A stretch of DNA of 64,000 nt from an uncultured Eubacterium sp. (GTDB lineage Bacteria > Bacillota > Clostridia > Lachnospirales > Lachnospiraceae): NCBI GenBank assembly GCA_945946665.1, contig CAMEWO010000001.1, positions 310,001 through 374,000 on the forward strand. The letters are read 5' to 3'. The position numbers and the translations under genes were made by a program. Positions 36,187 to 45,842 of the stretch are shown in pieces (positions within the stretch are counted from its first letter, which is position 1; every line of letters starts with the position of its first letter). A model generated the notes under the pieces. That model ran no database searches. It saw only the letters and a list, made by a program, of their open reading frames with translations, and was not told the DNA's origin.

Positions 36187-37257
36187 TTAATCCTCCTTCA
36201 TCATGTCCATAAATCTGTCAAACAGATAACCTGTATCCTGTGGTCCTGCACATGCCTCAGGATGGAACTGAACTGTAAATATCTTCTTACCAACATATTC
36301 AAGTCCCTCGTTAGTCTTATCGTTAACATTCTCAAAGGCAGGAATAGCAACATCAGGGTCAAGAGTTGTTTCATCAACAACATATCCATGATTCTGGCAT
36401 GAAATGTACACTCTTCCGGTCTTAAGATCCTTAACCGGATGGTTGGCACCTCTGTGTCCATATTTAAGCTTGTGAGTATCTGCTCCTGTAGCAAGAGCCA
36501 TAAGCTGGTGTCCAAGGCAGATGGCAAATATAGGCACATCACTGGCATACAGCTTCTTTAATTCTGCAATTATCTCAACACATTCCTTAGGGTCTCCAGC
36601 TCCGTTAGAAAGCATAATTCCGTCTGGATTAGTGCTAAGGATTTCTTCTGCTGTGGTGTAAGCAGGATATACCGTAACCTCACAGCCTCTCTCATTAAGT
36701 GATCTTGCAATGTTCCTCTTAGCTCCAAGGTCAAGAAGTGCAACCTTAGGTCCATTGCCAGGAAGAATATACTTGTCAGCACAGGTAGTCTTTCTTACCA
36801 CACCTGTTACTCTGTATTCTTTAATCTTAGGAAGGATTTCATCCAGATTGTAATTCTCGTTAGTTGTAATCATTCCATTCATTGTACCCTTCTCACGGAG
36901 AATCTTCGCAAGAGCACGGGTATCAATTCCTGCAATACCAGGAATATCATTATCTAAAAGAAATTTCTGAATAGGATCTTCGCATCTGAAGTTACTTGGA
37001 GTTCTTGACAACTCCCTTACTATAAAGCCATCTGGATGTGCCTTTGATGACTCCATATCCTTGTAACATATTCCATAATTACCAATCAATGGATATGTCA
37101 TGGTTACTGCCTGTCCAGCATATGATGGATCTGTAAGGACCTCAAGATATCCTGTCATAGAAGTATTGAAAACTATCTCACTGATAATCTCACGTGTTGC
37201 GCCAATACTTGTGCCACTAAACACTGTTCCATCTTCAAGAATTAAAAATGCTTTCAT
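36187..37257 (-). CDS. carA: Carbamoyl-phosphate synthase small subunit
   Basis: A 356-residue glutamine amidotransferase that passes ammonia to CarB. The N-terminal CPSase domain starts KAFLILEDGTVFSG; the class I GATase domain has the nucleophile in FAICLGHQLMALA and the His-Glu pair in QFHPEACAGPQD. First gene of carA-carB-SseB-like operon. A consensus-like promoter and a leader hairpin lie upstream. Confidence 0.98.
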   Translation of the reverse strand: MKAFLILEDGTVFSGTSIGATREIISEIVFNTSMTGYLEVLTDPSYAGQAVTMTYPLIGNYGICYKDMESSKAHPDGFIVRELSRTPSNFRCEDPIQKFLLDNDIPGIAGIDTRALAKILREKGTMNGMITTNENYNLDEILPKIKEYRVTGVVRKTTCADKYILPGNGPKVALLDLGAKRNIARSLNERGCEVTVYPAYTTAEEILSTNPDGIMLSNGAGDPKECVEIIAELKKLYASDVPIFAICLGHQLMALATGADTHKLKYGHRGANHPVKDLKTGRVYISCQNHGYVVDETTLDPDVAIPAFENVNDKTNEGLEYVGKKIFTVQFHPEACAGPQDTGYLFDRFMDMMKED

Positions 37258-37287
37258 GATTTACCTATTCCCTTTCGTGTTTTGCGC

Positions 37288-37316
37288 AAAAAAAAAGACA
37301 AGGACTTGTCTTTTTT
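37288..37316 (-). promoter_or_regulatory. Leader hairpin of carA
   Basis: A perfect palindrome, AAAAAAGACAAG-GA-CTTGTCTTTTTT in outline, followed by more T on the minus strand. It lies between the carA promoter and its start codon, so as well as ending the upstream gene it could act as an attenuator of carAB. Confidence 0.6.
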
Positions 37317-37330
37317 CTCGGATTTATAAA

Positions 37331-37359
37331 ATTTTACCACATACAATGGGGGATTTCAA
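37331..37359 (-). promoter_or_regulatory. Sigma-A-type promoter of carAB
   Basis: TTGAAA and TAAAAT boxes with a 17-bp spacer on the minus strand, about 74 bp upstream of the carA start. Transcription would begin near 37324, just before the leader hairpin. Confidence 0.7.
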
Positions 37360-37408
37360 GTTAAGAAATTTATTATTTTTAATGCAGTATGGTAAGATTT
37401 CTTAAGAA

Positions 37409-38821
37409 TCAATCATCAGAAATCTCCACCATACCAAGATATTTAAATGTAACACCCTTGTCTGTAGAAACATACTTTGCTGCTGTTTTTCCATTATTAT
37501 ACTTGCCATCATTTCCCTGGGTAAGATAAACAATAATGTCATTATTCTTGTCAACCACCGGAACCTCTGCTTCACTGAACACACTGCTCCACGAAGCCTG
37601 TTCCCCAAGAGCATCAGCTATGGCTGTATCCAGCTTCTGCTCAGGAAGATATATCTTCTCAAATGACTTGGCACTATCTGTAGTCATATACAGATTAGAG
37701 TCAACCTGCTCATCATACTCATAAGCAAAGAAACCAGCCTGACTGCTTATGAACTTAACTCCCTTCAACTTCCCTGATGATGGTCCAGAACCAGTTGCTG
37801 CCCATGAATTACCGCCATTTGAGGTGGTATATACCTTGGAATGAGGCTGTGCACCATTATTGCTGTACTCTGCCACAATTACGCCATTCTTCTCATCAAA
37901 GAAATCAATATACATATACTGGGCTCCGTATGTAGCGTCTATCTCACATGTTATCCATTCTTCACCGAGATTGGTTGAATATATGACTGTAAGAGGCGTT
38001 CTGTTACTTCCACTCTGGCTTCCTCCATACAGAAAGGCTGTCATTGTAGTACTTACAATGTAGCTTCCACTCATAAGTGTCTGTCCTCCTGATGAACCTG
38101 TATCCACAATAGGAAGCTTTGAGATATCCACTGGCACATTAATGAACTTTTCTCCTCCATCATATGTAACTGACAGGAAATTATTCTTAATCTGGTAATA
38201 TGCATATGTACTCTCAGTTGCCTTCTCCAATGAAGATGATATATTACTGTTCTTGGAACTCTGCTCAATTCCATAGTCTTCAGGAGACATTATGGAAGAA
38301 ACATATATAGTTGCTGTTCCATCATAGTGATTATCAATTATGAAGGAAGCCACCCACTCACAGTGCATCCTTCCATTGTCCATAATCCCTTCCCACTCTT
38401 CAAAATTATCTGTATTGGAATCATTGAGCCCCGCACTGAACTTAATAAGTACAATATCATTCTCATAATCCAGGACTTCTGGATTCTCAATCTCAATTCT
38501 TTTTAACTTCTTTGACCAGCTTAAATACTTCTGGGAATACTGTGCCAGAAACTCTCTTGTCCATATTCCACTAATATCAGATATCCCCAGACCTGCAAAA
38601 TCCTGGGACAAAGTATGGTTTACATCTTTTCCGTCACTTGGCTCCACCACATTTCCTGATGAATCAATGGTTACAGCAAAAGTATATCGTGATTTAATAT
38701 TGATATCCCGTGATTTTCTATTTCTGTATCCGTTAAACACAAGAATAATAACAGCAATAATGAATGCAACAAATATGGCAGTTTTTTCAAGTAATTTGAT
38801 TATATATTTTTTATTAGCCAT
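37409..38821 (-). CDS. Membrane-anchored protein with BNR/Asp-box repeats
   Basis: A 470-residue protein with one N-terminal transmembrane helix (about 12-30) and an outer part. The second half has four spaced Asp-box-like motifs (STNLGEEW, TSNGGNSW, TTDSAKSF, STDKGVTF), which point to a sialidase-like or Ycf48-like beta-propeller. No sialidase catalytic arginine triad is evident. GGAG precedes ATG 38821. It lies in a row with the degenerate ABC transporter genes. Confidence 0.75.
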   Translation of the reverse strand: MANKKYIIKLLEKTAIFVAFIIAVIILVFNGYRNRKSRDINIKSRYTFAVTIDSSGNVVEPSDGKDVNHTLSQDFAGLGISDISGIWTREFLAQYSQKYLSWSKKLKRIEIENPEVLDYENDIVLIKFSAGLNDSNTDNFEEWEGIMDNGRMHCEWVASFIIDNHYDGTATIYVSSIMSPEDYGIEQSSKNSNISSSLEKATESTYAYYQIKNNFLSVTYDGGEKFINVPVDISKLPIVDTGSSGGQTLMSGSYIVSTTMTAFLYGGSQSGSNRTPLTVIYSTNLGEEWITCEIDATYGAQYMYIDFFDEKNGVIVAEYSNNGAQPHSKVYTTSNGGNSWAATGSGPSSGKLKGVKFISSQAGFFAYEYDEQVDSNLYMTTDSAKSFEKIYLPEQKLDTAIADALGEQASWSSVFSEAEVPVVDKNNDIIVYLTQGNDGKYNNGKTAAKYVSTDKGVTFKYLGMVEISDD

Positions 38822-38893
38822 ATCATCATATCTCCTGTTATTCTTTCTAAATATTATAAGGACAAACAATCCGTCTAATTGATTGTTATGCAG

Positions 38894-39709
38894 TTATTCC
38901 CGTCTTAAGTACATAGCCTCCTGGACTATTTTTCTGTAATGCTTATACCACCACAGGTATGCAGTTGCTGCTGCTCCTGCAATAATCATTATCAACGCTG
39001 CCAGCGGACTTGCAGCCCACAGCCAGCCCGCCCCCACCTTTCTTGTAAACACAGGCAGCCCATATGCCAACAGAACACATACAGCCATAACCATTCCGTT
39101 AAATGTACCTCTGTTGTCATATATTTTCTTACATTTTTCAAATATGAGAATTGCAATCATCTCTCCAACTGGCCTGCATGCTGCTGTAAGAATGCTAAGG
39201 CACAAAGCACGCCAGAATGTCACACCAAACATAGACAAAATCAGTGTAAAATATATAAAATCTGTTACAACTTTATATATAAGCTTTCCAAAGAAATTCA
39301 TATAAGGACTGATAAGAAATACCCTTATCATAAGATAGTCCCTGTCTCCCATGGCCATTATTGTGGTATTAGCAATGCTGCCACACAGACTGGAAAGCAT
39401 AAAAAACAGATACACCATGGTTGTCTCCTGATGACTTGCCACCAGTGGGCAGAAATGTCCTATTATCCTGTATGGAACATACATAAACAGAAGGACATAG
39501 ATATACTTTCTTAAAAATTCCAGAAGAATCAGAAAGACTTCAGCAACCCTTCCCAGATTCTCCTTAAGCTTTCTGTCATCCTCAAAAACTATCTTCTGAT
39601 AAAGATTCTCACCAATTCCAGGTACCTTGTAGAGCATCAGAAGGAATCTGTTAGTATGTTCCACATGTGCCAGAATCTTTTCAGCAAACATCTTGTTATA
39701 AATAATCAT
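38894..39709 (-). CDS. ABC transporter permease-like membrane protein
   Basis: A 271-residue protein with about six hydrophobic helices (from residue 65 on) after a cytoplasmic N-terminal region. It resembles half of an ABC exporter permease; the usual length would be nearer 500. Its ATG overlaps the stop of the ATPase gene by 4 bp, so the two are coupled. The transported substrate is unknown. Confidence 0.65.
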   Translation of the reverse strand: MIIYNKMFAEKILAHVEHTNRFLLMLYKVPGIGENLYQKIVFEDDRKLKENLGRVAEVFLILLEFLRKYIYVLLFMYVPYRIIGHFCPLVASHQETTMVYLFFMLSSLCGSIANTTIMAMGDRDYLMIRVFLISPYMNFFGKLIYKVVTDFIYFTLILSMFGVTFWRALCLSILTAACRPVGEMIAILIFEKCKKIYDNRGTFNGMVMAVCVLLAYGLPVFTRKVGAGWLWAASPLAALIMIIAGAAATAYLWWYKHYRKIVQEAMYLRRE

Positions 39710-40368
39710 TCTTCCAAATCTCCCAGTATGTCAAGAATTGCATTGTTAATTTCAGGTATATTAATCATCTCTTCTGAGATTTCATTAAGCTCTCCGTTAT
39801 TAAGAATCAATACATCCGAGCTGATTCTTAATGCAACAGGAAGCACTCCTGTTGATATAAGCACAACATGGTTCTGGCACTCTGAAGATAATACATCTAA
39901 AAATGTATCTATATAATCATCACTGCAGAAATCCAGAGGTTCATCAAACATAACCACATATGGTCTCTGAACCAGAAATGCCGCAAGCTGCAGTCTTTTC
40001 TTATTCTCAAATGAATAATTACATATAAGATCATGTCTTAAATCATCTATTCCTACCCTGTCAAGGTATTCATCAGGAGTTAAATCATTCTTCTTGAATG
40101 AGCATAAAAACTTAATAAACTCATAGCCTGAAATAAACATTGGAAGAACACTTTGCTTGGCAGCAAAGAACAGTTCCCTCTTCGACCTGGTTTCTATTGA
40201 GCCGCCGTCAATGGGAACATCGCCACAAATGCACTCAAACAGTGTTGTCCTTCCAGCTCCTGCTCCTCCAAGAATAGGATATATCTTCCCTTCCTGGAAC
40301 TCGTAGTTCACGTCAATAAGAATTTCCTGTTTGTCATATATTTTTTTGATATGATTCAGCTTAAGCAT
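39706..40368 (-). CDS. Degenerate ABC transporter ATP-binding protein
   Basis: A 220-residue ABC ATPase-like protein with unusual motifs. Walker A reads GGAGAGRTT, with the catalytic Lys replaced by Arg; the LSGGQ signature is replaced by YSFENKKRLQ; Walker B (VVMFDEPLDF) is intact; the switch His after strand 8 is missing (VVLISTGVLP). It may bind but not hydrolyse ATP well. ATG 40368 has TGAGGAT upstream. It is coupled with the permease-like gene downstream. Confidence 0.8.
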   Translation of the reverse strand: MLKLNHIKKIYDKQEILIDVNYEFQEGKIYPILGGAGAGRTTLFECICGDVPIDGGSIETRSKRELFFAAKQSVLPMFISGYEFIKFLCSFKKNDLTPDEYLDRVGIDDLRHDLICNYSFENKKRLQLAAFLVQRPYVVMFDEPLDFCSDDYIDTFLDVLSSECQNHVVLISTGVLPVALRISSDVLILNNGELNEISEEMINIPEINNAILDILGDLEE

Positions 40369-40641
40369 AATTATCCTCATTTCTGAAGCAATTTTAATAT
40401 TTCATGCATACGCACAATTATTGCTAATTATATAATATTATAAATATTTTTGCAACTTTACACCATTCGACACAGTGGTGAGGAATAAAAACTGTTCTTT
40501 CTATTCTCCGAAAGCCCATCACTCACCATCTATCAATTATCCTGCTTGCCTTTATATATTCTTTCTGCTATACTGTTTTTTGCTTGAGTGTTATGTTACA
40601 TAAGATATTATTTAACAAAGCTCATTGGAGGGTTATATTTA

Positions 40642-41310
40642 ATGAAAGTTCAATTTAAAAAATGGCGTCCCCTTTTTGGAATATATGTCCTTATATATCT
40701 TCCATGGTTTTTCGCACTGGAAAGGGTATTTACAGGGGATCACCCAAGAATGCATTATATTGATACTGCATTTGACCAGACCATTCCGTTCTGTGAATAC
40801 TTCATTATTCCTTACTACTTCTGGTTCATATATATTGTGGCAGGATGCCTGTTCTTCATGATATATGCATCTGACAGGGAATATATACAGTTAGCACTTT
40901 CACTTATAATAGGAATGTCAACATGTCTGATTATATGTATGATTTATCCTAACGGAATTGATTTAAGACCTGCTTCTATACCGGACAATTTCTTTGGAAA
41001 GCTTGTGGCTCCATTGTATATGGTAGATTCATCATACAATGTCTTTCCAAGTATACATGTGTATAATTCAATTGTAATGCACATTGCAATTAACAGATGT
41101 GATGTGTTAAAGAATCATTTTGGTGTAAGATTATTCTCATTGATAACATGTGTGCTTATATGTCTTTCGACTATGTTCTTAAAGCAGCACAGTGTTATAG
41201 ATGTATTAGGTGGATGCATTCTTTCTCTTGTAATGTTCCTGCTTATATACGTAGCTGACTATTCAACGTTGAGAAGAACTGCAGCCGTTAAGAAATTTTC
41301 AAGAAACTAA
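40642..41310 (+). CDS. PAP2-like membrane phosphatase/transferase
   Basis: A 222-residue protein with about six transmembrane helices. Conserved PAP2_3-type motifs are FPSIHVYNS (C2, His) and KQHSVIDVLGG (C3, His and Asp). The first motif (K-x6-RP) is not seen, as in inositol-phosphoceramide synthase-like members. Likely acts on lipid phosphates outside the membrane. GGAGGG lies 8 bases before ATG 40642; an upstream in-frame ATG does not have this. Confidence 0.8.
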   Translation: MKVQFKKWRPLFGIYVLIYLPWFFALERVFTGDHPRMHYIDTAFDQTIPFCEYFIIPYYFWFIYIVAGCLFFMIYASDREYIQLALSLIIGMSTCLIICMIYPNGIDLRPASIPDNFFGKLVAPLYMVDSSYNVFPSIHVYNSIVMHIAINRCDVLKNHFGVRLFSLITCVLICLSTMFLKQHSVIDVLGGCILSLVMFLLIYVADYSTLRRTAAVKKFSRN

Positions 41311-41322
41311 TTTATCAGCACA

Positions 41323-41676
41323 TAAAGGCTGCCCCGGACTTACAGAGATGTGAGGCGGGGCTGTTTTTGTATGCAGTACTGCAGTCTCACTGGGATACCT
41401 GTCGTAGGTTAGCGTAGAAACACGAAGATAATCTAAGTGTTGCGACATATATGGATTACACTCGCTTATTTCTGCAACTGCCCAACAACTCACCCCTGTT
41501 CGGGGTTCAAACATTTGTGCAGTTGCAGGCGAAGCGTAATCCATACACGCCGCAGCACTAAGATTTCTTCTAATCGTTTCTACCACTAACCTACAACAGG
41601 TATTCCAGTGAGGCTGCAGTCCTGTATGCAAAAAAGCGCCCCGTCTCACATCTCTGTAAGTCCAGGGCAGCCTTTA
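41323..41676. repeat. Giant hairpin (about 354 bp) with 158-bp arms
   Basis: The left arm (41324-41481) and right arm (41519-41676) are inverted copies of about 80 % identity by eye, starting AAAGGCTGCCC. The 37-base loop holds a CCCC-TGTTC-GGGG mini hairpin. The element fills the whole space between the convergent PAP2-like and thiC stops (13 bp and 0 bp away). It is GC-richer than its surroundings. No gene is supported in it. Confidence 0.85.
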
Positions 41677-42981
41677 TTACTCATCAAATATACTTACGAT
41701 TTCACCGTCAAGGATACGGTTCATGTTCTTTACTGCGCAGAAATTACCGCACATTGAGCATGTATCTTCCTTCTCTGGTTTAGATGATTCTCTGTATCTT
41801 CTTGCCTTATCAGGGTCAATGGACAGCTCAAACATCTCCTCCCAATCCAGCTTCTTTCTTGCCACGTCCATCTTATGATCCCAGTCGATTGCTCCCGGAA
41901 CTCCTTTGGCAATATCAGCGGCATGGGCTGCTATTCTTGAAGCAATGATTCCTTCCTTAACATCATCAAGGTCTGGTAATCTTAAATGCTCTGCTGGAGT
42001 TACATAACACAGGAATGATGCACCATATGTTGCAGCAATGGCTCCACCAATTGCAGCTGTAATGTGGTCATATCCTGGGGCAATATCTGTAACCAGAGGT
42101 CCTAATACATAGAATGGAGCACCTTTACAGATTGTCTTCTGTATCTCCATGTTAGCCTGTATCTGATTGATTGGCATATGTCCCGGGCCCTCAATCATAA
42201 CCTGGACATCCTTCTCCCATGCTCTTCTTGTAAGCTCACCCAGAGTAATAAGTTCCTCAATCTGTGAAATATCTGAAGCATCTTCAAGGCATCCTGGTCT
42301 GCAGGCATCTCCAAGGCTCATTGTTACATCATATTCTCTACATATGTCGAGTATTTCGTCATAATGCTCATAAAATGGATTCTCATTACCTGTCATCTCC
42401 ATCCAGGCGTATATTATAGAACCACCTCTTGAAACTATATTCATCAGTCTCTTATTATCTCTGAACCGCTTTGCAGTTGCCTTATTAATACCGCAGTGGA
42501 TTGTCATGAAATCCACTCCATCCTCTGCATGCATCTTAACTATATCAAGCCATTCCTGTGTTGTAATATCCTTTAATGCCTTATGATAGTACACAACGGC
42601 ATCATATATTGGCACCGTTCCTATAGTTGCTGGACATTCAGCAGTAAGCTTTCTTCTAAACTTCTGTGTATCGCCAAATGAACTTAAATCCATAATTGCT
42701 TCTGCTCCAAGTTCCACAGCAGCATTAACCTTTTCCATCTCCATGTCCAGATCCATGCAGTCTCTTGAAGTTCCAAGATTAACATTAATCTTAGTTCTTA
42801 ACCTGTCTCCTATTCCATTAGGGTCAAGACATTTGTGATTCTTATTGGCAGGAATTATAACCTGTCCCTTGGCAATAAGCTTAACAAGTTCTTCTACAGC
42901 AATATTTTCCTTTGCTGCAACTTTTTTCATTTCTTCTGTTACGATGCCCTGTCTTGCAGCATCCATCTGTGTTGTATACAT
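41677..42981 (-). CDS. thiC: Phosphomethylpyrimidine synthase
   Basis: A 434-residue radical-SAM-type enzyme converting aminoimidazole ribotide to the thiamine pyrimidine. Typical motifs are [32 protein letters not shown] and the C-terminal cluster [11 protein letters not shown]. Length is normal for the clostridial type. It has a promoter and TPP riboswitch upstream. No other thi genes are in the window. Confidence 0.97.
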   Translation of the reverse strand: MYTTQMDAARQGIVTEEMKKVAAKENIAVEELVKLIAKGQVIIPANKNHKCLDPNGIGDRLRTKINVNLGTSRDCMDLDMEMEKVNAAVELGAEAIMDLSSFGDTQKFRRKLTAECPATIGTVPIYDAVVYYHKALKDITTQEWLDIVKMHAEDGVDFMTIHCGINKATAKRFRDNKRLMNIVSRGGSIIYAWMEMTGNENPFYEHYDEILDICREYDVTMSLGDACRPGCLEDASDISQIEELITLGELTRRAWEKDVQVMIEGPGHMPINQIQANMEIQKTICKGAPFYVLGPLVTDIAPGYDHITAAIGGAIAATYGASFLCYVTPAEHLRLPDLDDVKEGIIASRIAAHAADIAKGVPGAIDWDHKMDVARKKLDWEEMFELSIDPDKARRYRESSKPEKEDTCSMCGNFCAVKNMNRILDGEIVSIFDE

Positions 42982-42990
42982 AATTCTCTC

Positions 42991-43072
42991 CTTCCTACGG
43001 CGGAATTATCCGCATCAGGTTCTAAGGGTCGGACTATAAGTCCCTCTCAGCCGATTTCCAGCTCCCCTATGA
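42991..43072 (-). promoter_or_regulatory. TPP riboswitch (THI element) of thiC
   Basis: On the minus strand the conserved pieces are in order: GGGGAGC, GGCTGAGAGG, ACCCTTAGAACCTGATG, GGATAATTCC and GTAGGAAGG. The 3' end of the aptamer runs straight into the thiC ribosome binding site (AAGGAG, about 6 bases before ATG), so control is probably by hiding the site when thiamine pyrophosphate is bound. Confidence 0.95.
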
Positions 43073-43145
43073 AAACAGGTATTATTTCCTGTCCTCACTG
43101 CCATATATAGAATTTTCGTATCAAATCCAACTCTATACGTTGCTT

Positions 43146-43174
43146 ATTATAATATATATCTCTTTATAATACAA
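43146..43174 (-). promoter_or_regulatory. Sigma-A-type promoter of thiC
   Basis: TTGTAT and TATAAT boxes with a 17-bp spacer on the minus strand, about 70 bp upstream of the riboswitch. Confidence 0.75.
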
Positions 43175-43197
43175 TCTGATTTACCACCACATACCAT

Positions 43198-43236
43198 TTA
43201 AACATATGTATTTTAAACATATATCCTTTAAACATA
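43198..43236. repeat. Triple TTTAAACATAT direct repeat
   Basis: Three copies of TTTAAACATAT spaced 15-16 bp lie upstream of the thiC promoter, between it and a broken gene. A transcription factor site is possible, but low complexity could also explain it. Confidence 0.5.
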
Positions 43237-43250
43237 TCACTTAATCCATG

Positions 43251-44016
43251 TTAAAACAGATCCAGCGTGTTATCCAGATATATATTCTCCCTGACATGTA
43301 TCTGATATTCTGGTTTGGTCATGTAATATAATAGAAACTCCAGAATCAAAGCACTTCCCAGGCTTCGCCCTTCGATTTTATAATTAGAAAAGCCCATTGG
43401 CAGGTATACATTAGTTATGTCATCCATACCAGCAGCATTCGTTACATAAGAATTCCACTTTATCCTTCTGGGACTGGGTCATCTCCTCCAGTTTATCAAA
43501 TGCCTTGTTAAGACGAAAATCTGGAACAACATACTTAAAAGCGTCTTTGTTAACCTCGCCCAGAAACATCTGAAAATCGGTCAAAACTTTAGTTGTGGAA
43601 GATACATAATAAAGCCCTGGATAATTGGTTTTTAAATAATCAAGTAACAAGTCCGAATGAACAATTACACCATTCTTCACTTTGCCACTCTTCTCAAACA
43701 TTCTGCATAATTCATTGCATTTTTTATCTGAAAGGTGTTCCTCCTTAAGAAGAGAGTTGCTAAAGGTAAGCCTTGCAGAAATACCATACTCTTCCACAAG
43801 AGCCAGCACTTCTTCCGGTCCTGACTCTCCCAAGCCAACCCGGCCTCCGCCCCATATACACTCTGCGGGAGCACCATATATAGAGCCTATATCACACCAA
43901 TCGTAAAAATATTCTCTATGCCCAAAATATAATGGTAAAAAAACACGGTACAATTCATAGAACTCAAATAGTCCTGGAAGGTGGTAATATGCTGTTATTT
44001 TATGTGATTTATTCAT
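43251..44016 (-). pseudogene. Interrupted gene of unknown family
   Basis: The first frame (44016-43420) encodes 198 residues with TIM-barrel-like content (HSDLLLDYLKTNYPGLYYV) and stops just after CNECCWYG. A second frame starts in an 8-bp overlap at 43427 and gives 58 residues (MDDITNVYLPMGFSNYKIEG, ending LDNTLDLF). I recall longer relatives in which a Cys-rich segment joins these parts in one protein, so an internal deletion with frameshift is likely; two coupled genes remain possible. The upstream neighbour ends 2 bp before the first start. Confidence 0.5.
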
Positions 44017-44018
44017 AA

Positions 44019-44444
44019 TTAACTATTAGCAAGAGCTTTTCTTTCTGCTTCATATTCTTCAATTGTTGCTTCCAGAACATCACATGCAGTCTCAACAGTC
44101 ATCTGGCATCTATACTCTGGCTTAAATGACTGGGGTTTAATATCTTTGCATAATGTAGAGCCATATTTCTCATTAAACTTACGCATCAGCTTAACCACAA
44201 CAGGCTTGATGTCCTCACTTTCATGAGCCTTAGCCGCAACATATTTCATGGATAATACTGCCGCAGCCGCAAGCACAGCACCACATGAGCTGCCACACTG
44301 AATTCCTGCCCCATATGCGCCAACAAGAATCATATCTGTGTCGTGAAGCCCCAATCCATAATAATCATTAGCGGCTCTAAGAACCGCCTCTGCACAGTTA
44401 TAGTTCTGTTCTAAATAGTACTTTGAATAATAATCTCTTAACAT
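44019..44444 (-). CDS. C_GCAxxG_C_C family protein
   Basis: A 141-residue protein of the C_GCAxxG_C_C family (TIGR01909-like), with an early Cys (NYNCAEAVLRA), the GAGIQCGSSCGAV motif and two later cysteines (TLCKDIKP, CQMTVETACD). The family is presumed redox or metal-binding; its function is not established. A GTCAAAAGGAG site precedes the ATG. The next gene starts only 2 bp after its stop. Confidence 0.85.
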   Translation of the reverse strand: MLRDYYSKYYLEQNYNCAEAVLRAANDYYGLGLHDTDMILVGAYGAGIQCGSSCGAVLAAAAVLSMKYVAAKAHESEDIKPVVVKLMRKFNEKYGSTLCKDIKPQSFKPEYRCQMTVETACDVLEATIEEYEAERKALANS

Positions 44445-44515
44445 GTGTATCTCCTTTTGACCTTTTATAATATTATATATTTTAAAATCAATTTAAACAA
44501 GTCTGGCAACAAATA

Positions 44516-44560
44516 TGCTGGCATATCAACCCTTATAAAAACAGTTGATATGCCAGCACG
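44516..44560. terminator. Hairpin after the XRE-sensor gene
   Basis: A perfect stem of about 15 bp (TGCTGGCATATCAAC) with a loop of about 14 bases, just downstream of the stop at 44565 on the minus strand. T-run is weak. Confidence 0.65.
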
Positions 44561-44564
44561 TTAA

Positions 44565-45842
44565 TTACTGTATAAATCTATCAATATTTTCTTCTTTCCA
44601 CTGGGTGTATGCTGCATCGTCGTATATTTCATACATGGCACTGCCATTTATATAAAATGTATAATCAGCCATTTCATCGAATGATATAACGAATATTATC
44701 TGGGCATAATCACCTTTTCCTCTTAAATCGTTGTAATCAACATAATAGACATCAGTTTTGTCAATTTCCCTGTGTGCCAGTAAATCCAGCTGGGAGAAGC
44801 TGTTGTTATCGCATCTTGTCATGAAGTTATTATACTGGTCTTCACTAAGAATCATTCCACTTCCAAATGTATCAATCCACAACTTAACCGGTATCCCATA
44901 CACATCTATTGTCATATTAGGTACTTCGTCAAAGAAATCCTCATACAATGCACAGGAAATAGCCTGAACATCCTGTTTTTCTATCTCATACCTGAATATA
45001 TCCGGTTTGTCAACTTGTTCCACAGCATTTAGCTGTTCTCCCTGCTCAATGTAACGCAGTTTATTACGTTTAGTCATCCAACGCACTGATTCATCTGCCA
45101 TTTCAGGTTGAACCATATTTGAAGCATAGAAAGATGACCTTCTGCGTATGATACTTAAACAGCCCTCCGGCCGATTATTTACAACAAAATCACCATCAGT
45201 ATAGCATCCTGATATCATCTCTTCAATATAGGTTACTCCCTTTACCCTATCCACAACATATGGATAATATATATTATTTGATAGTTCTAGTGAAGCAGAT
45301 ATCTTAGCCCATCCATCAACAACCTGGGTTTCATCCATATTCTTCACATCACTGGCAGCTAAATCCTGCTCACTTGGATTCTCCATGGATACCTGAGTAT
45401 CTGACTTCTCAATATTATTTTCAGGCATTATATCTAAAACATTCTTCTCTGGTGCGTTCTTCCCAGCAAACATGCCAACAACACACAAAATGGCACATAT
45501 ACCTGCAACACATCCAGCCCCACCAATTATTGCTCTTTTATTAGTTTGTTTACTCTGATTCTTTGCAATCTCAATACTTGCTATTATTCCCTCATCATTT
45601 GATTTAATTTCCTTATCCAGATTATTATCAGTTTCACATGAACATCTCATAAGTTCTGTCAATGTAACACCTAATGCCTCTGCCAAAGGTTCAAGTGTAT
45701 TAATATCAGGAAAACCTAAACCTCTCTCCCATCTGCTTACCGCTTTATCTGTTACATTAAGCATCTTGGCTAAATCAGCCTGGGTAATTTGCCTTTTCTT
45801 TCTATTTGCCGCAATAAATTCCCCGAGTTCTTTTGCTTCCAT
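44565..45842 (-). CDS. Membrane-anchored XRE-family regulator
   Basis: A 425-residue protein with an N-terminal XRE helix-turn-helix (QADLAKMLNVTDKAVSRWERG, shortened: residues 20-40), a linker, one transmembrane helix at about 104-127 and a roughly 290-residue outer domain. This gives a one-component membrane sensor that could pass an outside signal to DNA. The outer domain has no family that I recognise. Likely autoregulatory; a 309-bp gap lies upstream. Confidence 0.8.
   Translation of the reverse strand: MEAKELGEFIAANRKKRQITQADLAKMLNVTDKAVSRWERGLGFPDINTLEPLAEALGVTLTELMRCSCETDNNLDKEIKSNDEGIIASIEIAKNQSKQTNKRAIIGGAGCVAGICAILCVVGMFAGKNAPEKNVLDIMPENNIEKSDTQVSMENPSEQDLAASDVKNMDETQVVDGWAKISASLELSNNIYYPYVVDRVKGVTYIEEMISGCYTDGDFVVNNRPEGCLSIIRRRSSFYASNMVQPEMADESVRWMTKRNKLRYIEQGEQLNAVEQVDKPDIFRYEIEKQDVQAISCALYEDFFDEVPNMTIDVYGIPVKLWIDTFGSGMILSEDQYNNFMTRCDNNSFSQLDLLAHREIDKTDVYYVDYNDLRGKGDYAQIIFVISFDEMADYTFYINGSAMYEIYDDAAYTQWKEENIDRFIQ

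Noticed and set aside
37402-37614. Minus-strand 70-residue frame
   Set aside because: Out-of-frame shadow inside the Asp-box protein gene.
43198-43236. CRISPR-like array
   Set aside because: Three 11-bp repeats with 4-5 bp spacing are far too short; no spacers and no cas genes.
44445-44470. Fourth GGGTCAAAAG-type repeat
   Set aside because: Only a GGTCAAAAGG core shared with a ribosome binding site; the mirrored ends are missing.
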